From Pseudomonadota bacterium (lineage in GTDB: Bacteria; Pseudomonadota; Gammaproteobacteria; Burkholderiales; Burkholderiaceae_B), in the NCBI GenBank assembly GCA_023439305.1, contig JAEXOO010000018.1, positions 62,001-126,000 of the forward strand: DNA of 64,000 nucleotides, read 5' to 3'. Position 1 is the first letter of the stretch. Each line of letters starts with the position of its first letter. This document shows positions 62,516 through 64,000 of this stretch, piece by piece. A program made the position numbers and the translations under genes. The notes below the pieces were generated by a model, which was given only the letters and a program-made list of their open reading frames with translations, was not told the origin of the DNA and did no database searches.

Positions 62516-62534
62516 ATGAGAATCATTCTCAATT
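62516..62534. promoter_or_regulatory. Fur box between the PchR-like regulator and receptor genes
   Basis: TGAGAATCATTCTCA at 62517-62531 is a perfect 7-1-7 palindrome, inside ATGAGAATCATTCTCAATT, close to the Fur consensus GATAATGATAATCATTATC. It is 41 bp ahead of the receptor start and 62 bp from the regulator start, so either promoter could be repressed by iron-bound Fur. Confidence 0.8.
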
Positions 62535-62575
62535 ATAGATAAAATTTCCCGAATAACTTATTTGGGAGGTAAGCA

Positions 62576-64000
62576 ATGGGATCATCCGCATTGCATCGCA
62601 TGATCGCCACCTTGCTGGCGATAGGACTGGACCGCTCCGTGGCCTGGGCGCAGGAAACTGCTGAACTGCCGACAATCACGGTCACCGCCGACAAGCAGGC
62701 CCAGCCCCTGGAACGTGTTCCCGCCAGTGTTTCAGCCTTCACAGGCGAGGATTTACAGGGGGCGGGCATAGACAGCCTGGCGGGCGTCGCGCAAATGACG
62801 CCCGGCTTCACCTTCCAGGCCGTGGGCCAATCCGGCCTGCAATCGCCGGTCATGCGCGGCTTGACGGCCAACATCATGGGGTTCTCGTCTTCCGTTGCGC
62901 TGATGGTCGACGGCGTCCCTACACTCAGAGCTCAGGGCTTCGACGACAACCTGGTGGGCATAGAACGCATCGAGATTCTGCGCGGGCCGCAGTCCACTCT
63001 GTACGGACGCAACGCTGAGGCCGGGGTGGTCAATATCGTCACGCGCAAGCCGGGAAACGATCCCTATGCCCTGCTTTCCGCCGATCTGGGCAGCCGCGGC
63101 AAGCGCGCTCTGCGAGTCGACCTGAGTCATGCCCTGGTTCAGGACACCTTGTATATGGGCGTGGCGGGCGAACTTTTCCGTCAGGACGGATTTATGGACA
63201 ATACCTTCTCGGGCAGCAAGGAAGATGACCGCAAACGACGTAATGGGCGAGTCGCGCTGCGCTGGACGCCCTCAAACAGGACCGACGCCACGCTGCGCTA
63301 TTCCGAGCGGGCCTATCGTGATGAAGGCTCGGTCTGGGGCTCGGTTTCGGCGCCGCGCAACACGGTCCAGTCCGGCACACCGAGCTGGAACCATGCCACC
63401 GCACGCACTTTGTCGCTTGATGTCGAACACGAAATCAAGCCGGGGCTGCGCCTGCATTCGATCACTGCCCGCAATGACTACACGGATCGCATCCTCCAGG
63501 ACATGGACTTCATGCCGGCCGACATCGTGCATGTGGGCCGCGACCACCAATTCCGGACGGTCTCGCAGGAATTGCGCCTGGACGGCCGTCTGGGCGACGC
63601 GCAGTGGCTGGCAGGGTTGTATCTGGACCGCGACGACAACGACTTGAGCTTCGGACAGAAGATTCCAGCCGGCGCCTCGAACACCTCGGCCACGCAGCAG
63701 GGACACTCGACAGCGCTGTTCACGCATTGGACTGTGCCGCTGGCAGACCGATGGACCGTCACCGCCGGCGCCCGCATCGAGCGCAATGACATCCGTTTCA
63801 CACTGGCCGGCGAAGAACGCCAGTCGCGCACCTGGACCCGCATGACGCCCAAGCTGGCGGTTCAGTATGCCTGGTCGCCCCATGCACTGGCCTATGCCAA
63901 TCTGAGCGGCGGATTCCGCGCGGGCGGATTCAATGCGTTCGCCCCGCAAGCCTACAGGCAGTACGAGCCCGAACGGGTGTTGTCGCTGGAACTGGGTGTC
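62576..64000 (+). CDS. TonB-dependent siderophore receptor (FyuA-like), partial at right edge
   Basis: 475 residues seen and the frame stays open at the edge, so the C-terminal barrel is missing. GGGAGGT precedes the ATG. A signal peptide (about residues 1-25, ending AWA), a TonB box (LPTITVTA), the plug domain (RVPASVSAFTGEDL, VALMVDGVPTLRAQG, EILRGPQSTLYGRNAEAGVVNIVTRKPG) and barrel strands are present. The MDGVP and GPQSTLYGRNAEAGV segments and general pattern recall FyuA/pesticin receptors. With the Fur box and PchR-like gene this is a ferric-siderophore uptake locus; the siderophore is unknown. Confidence 0.92.
   Translation, partial: MGSSALHRMIATLLAIGLDRSVAWAQETAELPTITVTADKQAQPLERVPASVSAFTGEDLQGAGIDSLAGVAQMTPGFTFQAVGQSGLQSPVMRGLTANIMGFSSSVALMVDGVPTLRAQGFDDNLVGIERIEILRGPQSTLYGRNAEAGVVNIVTRKPGNDPYALLSADLGSRGKRALRVDLSHALVQDTLYMGVAGELFRQDGFMDNTFSGSKEDDRKRRNGRVALRWTPSNRTDATLRYSERAYRDEGSVWGSVSAPRNTVQSGTPSWNHATARTLSLDVEHEIKPGLRLHSITARNDYTDRILQDMDFMPADIVHVGRDHQFRTVSQELRLDGRLGDAQWLAGLYLDRDDNDLSFGQKIPAGASNTSATQQGHSTALFTHWTVPLADRWTVTAGARIERNDIRFTLAGEERQSRTWTRMTPKLAVQYAWSPHALAYANLSGGFRAGGFNAFAPQAYRQYEPERVLSLELGV

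Overview
The window looks like a chromosomal segment of a betaproteobacterium of the order Burkholderiales, most likely family Alcaligenaceae (Alcaligenes, Bordetella, Achromobacter relatives). This rests on the block leuC-leuD-leuB-asd-fimV-truA with trpF nearby, the hemC-hemD-hemX-hemY string, type II homoserine kinase, recA-recX, a TctD/TctE-style two-component pair and several membrane families typical of this group. No phage, insertion sequence, CRISPR array, rRNA or tRNA was recognised. Both ends are cut inside genes: a redoxin at the left and a TonB-dependent receptor at the right.

Layout. 1-7500: redoxin (partial), an AadA-like aminoglycoside adenylyltransferase, IMPACT/YigZ, the ABC-F protein YbiT, an LD-carboxypeptidase with His-rich ends, tRNA adenosine deaminase, and a YadG/YadH-type ABC-2 exporter. 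7000-14900: acetyltransferase, YajQ, acyl-CoA synthetase, CrcB with a coupled glutamine amidotransferase, an AraC regulator divergent from a YfeH transporter with three candidate operator repeats between them, a decayed LysE gene, a membrane-anchored TlpA-type thioredoxin and TrpF. 14900-29700: TRAP permeases DctM/DctQ without a binding protein, then truA, fimV, asd and leuBDC (leucine and aspartate-family synthesis), a flavin monooxygenase, an M48 lipoprotein protease, aroC, SelO and a DUF2069 protein. 29700-34600: a BrkB/YihY membrane protein overlapping a CBS protein, dusA, thrB and a membrane protein.

34580-43183 is the main accessory region: a compact Tad/Flp-pilus operon on the minus strand (flp pilin, tadG-like, tadE-like, unknown exported protein, cpaB, cpaC, tadA with an N-terminal FHA domain, tadB, tadC, DUF192). 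Nearly all of its genes overlap by ATGA or TAATG. No prepilin peptidase, CpaE/TadZ or TadD is present in it.

43300-52400: FAH-family hydrolase, ppa, hemY, hemX, hemD, hemC, a 41-residue membrane peptide, terC, sucD, sucC; haem synthesis genes appear to form one long leftward unit. 52400-64000: a DUF2889 gene, metR, a gene-free stretch rich in helices (candidate structured RNA), recX-recA with a LexA-like operator, an OmpR-type regulator and kinase followed by an MHS-family transporter, rdgC, and a Fur-box-bearing intergenic region between an AraC/PchR-like regulator and a siderophore receptor.

Most of the window is ordinary housekeeping sequence. The items most worth a second look are the helix-rich region at 54299-54596, the FHA-TadA fusion in a reduced Tad locus, the chromosomal AadA homologue, the Lgt-like/TlpA fusion, and the triple-repeat operator upstream of yfeH. 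All assignments come from reading the sequence and from memory of protein families; no database search was run.
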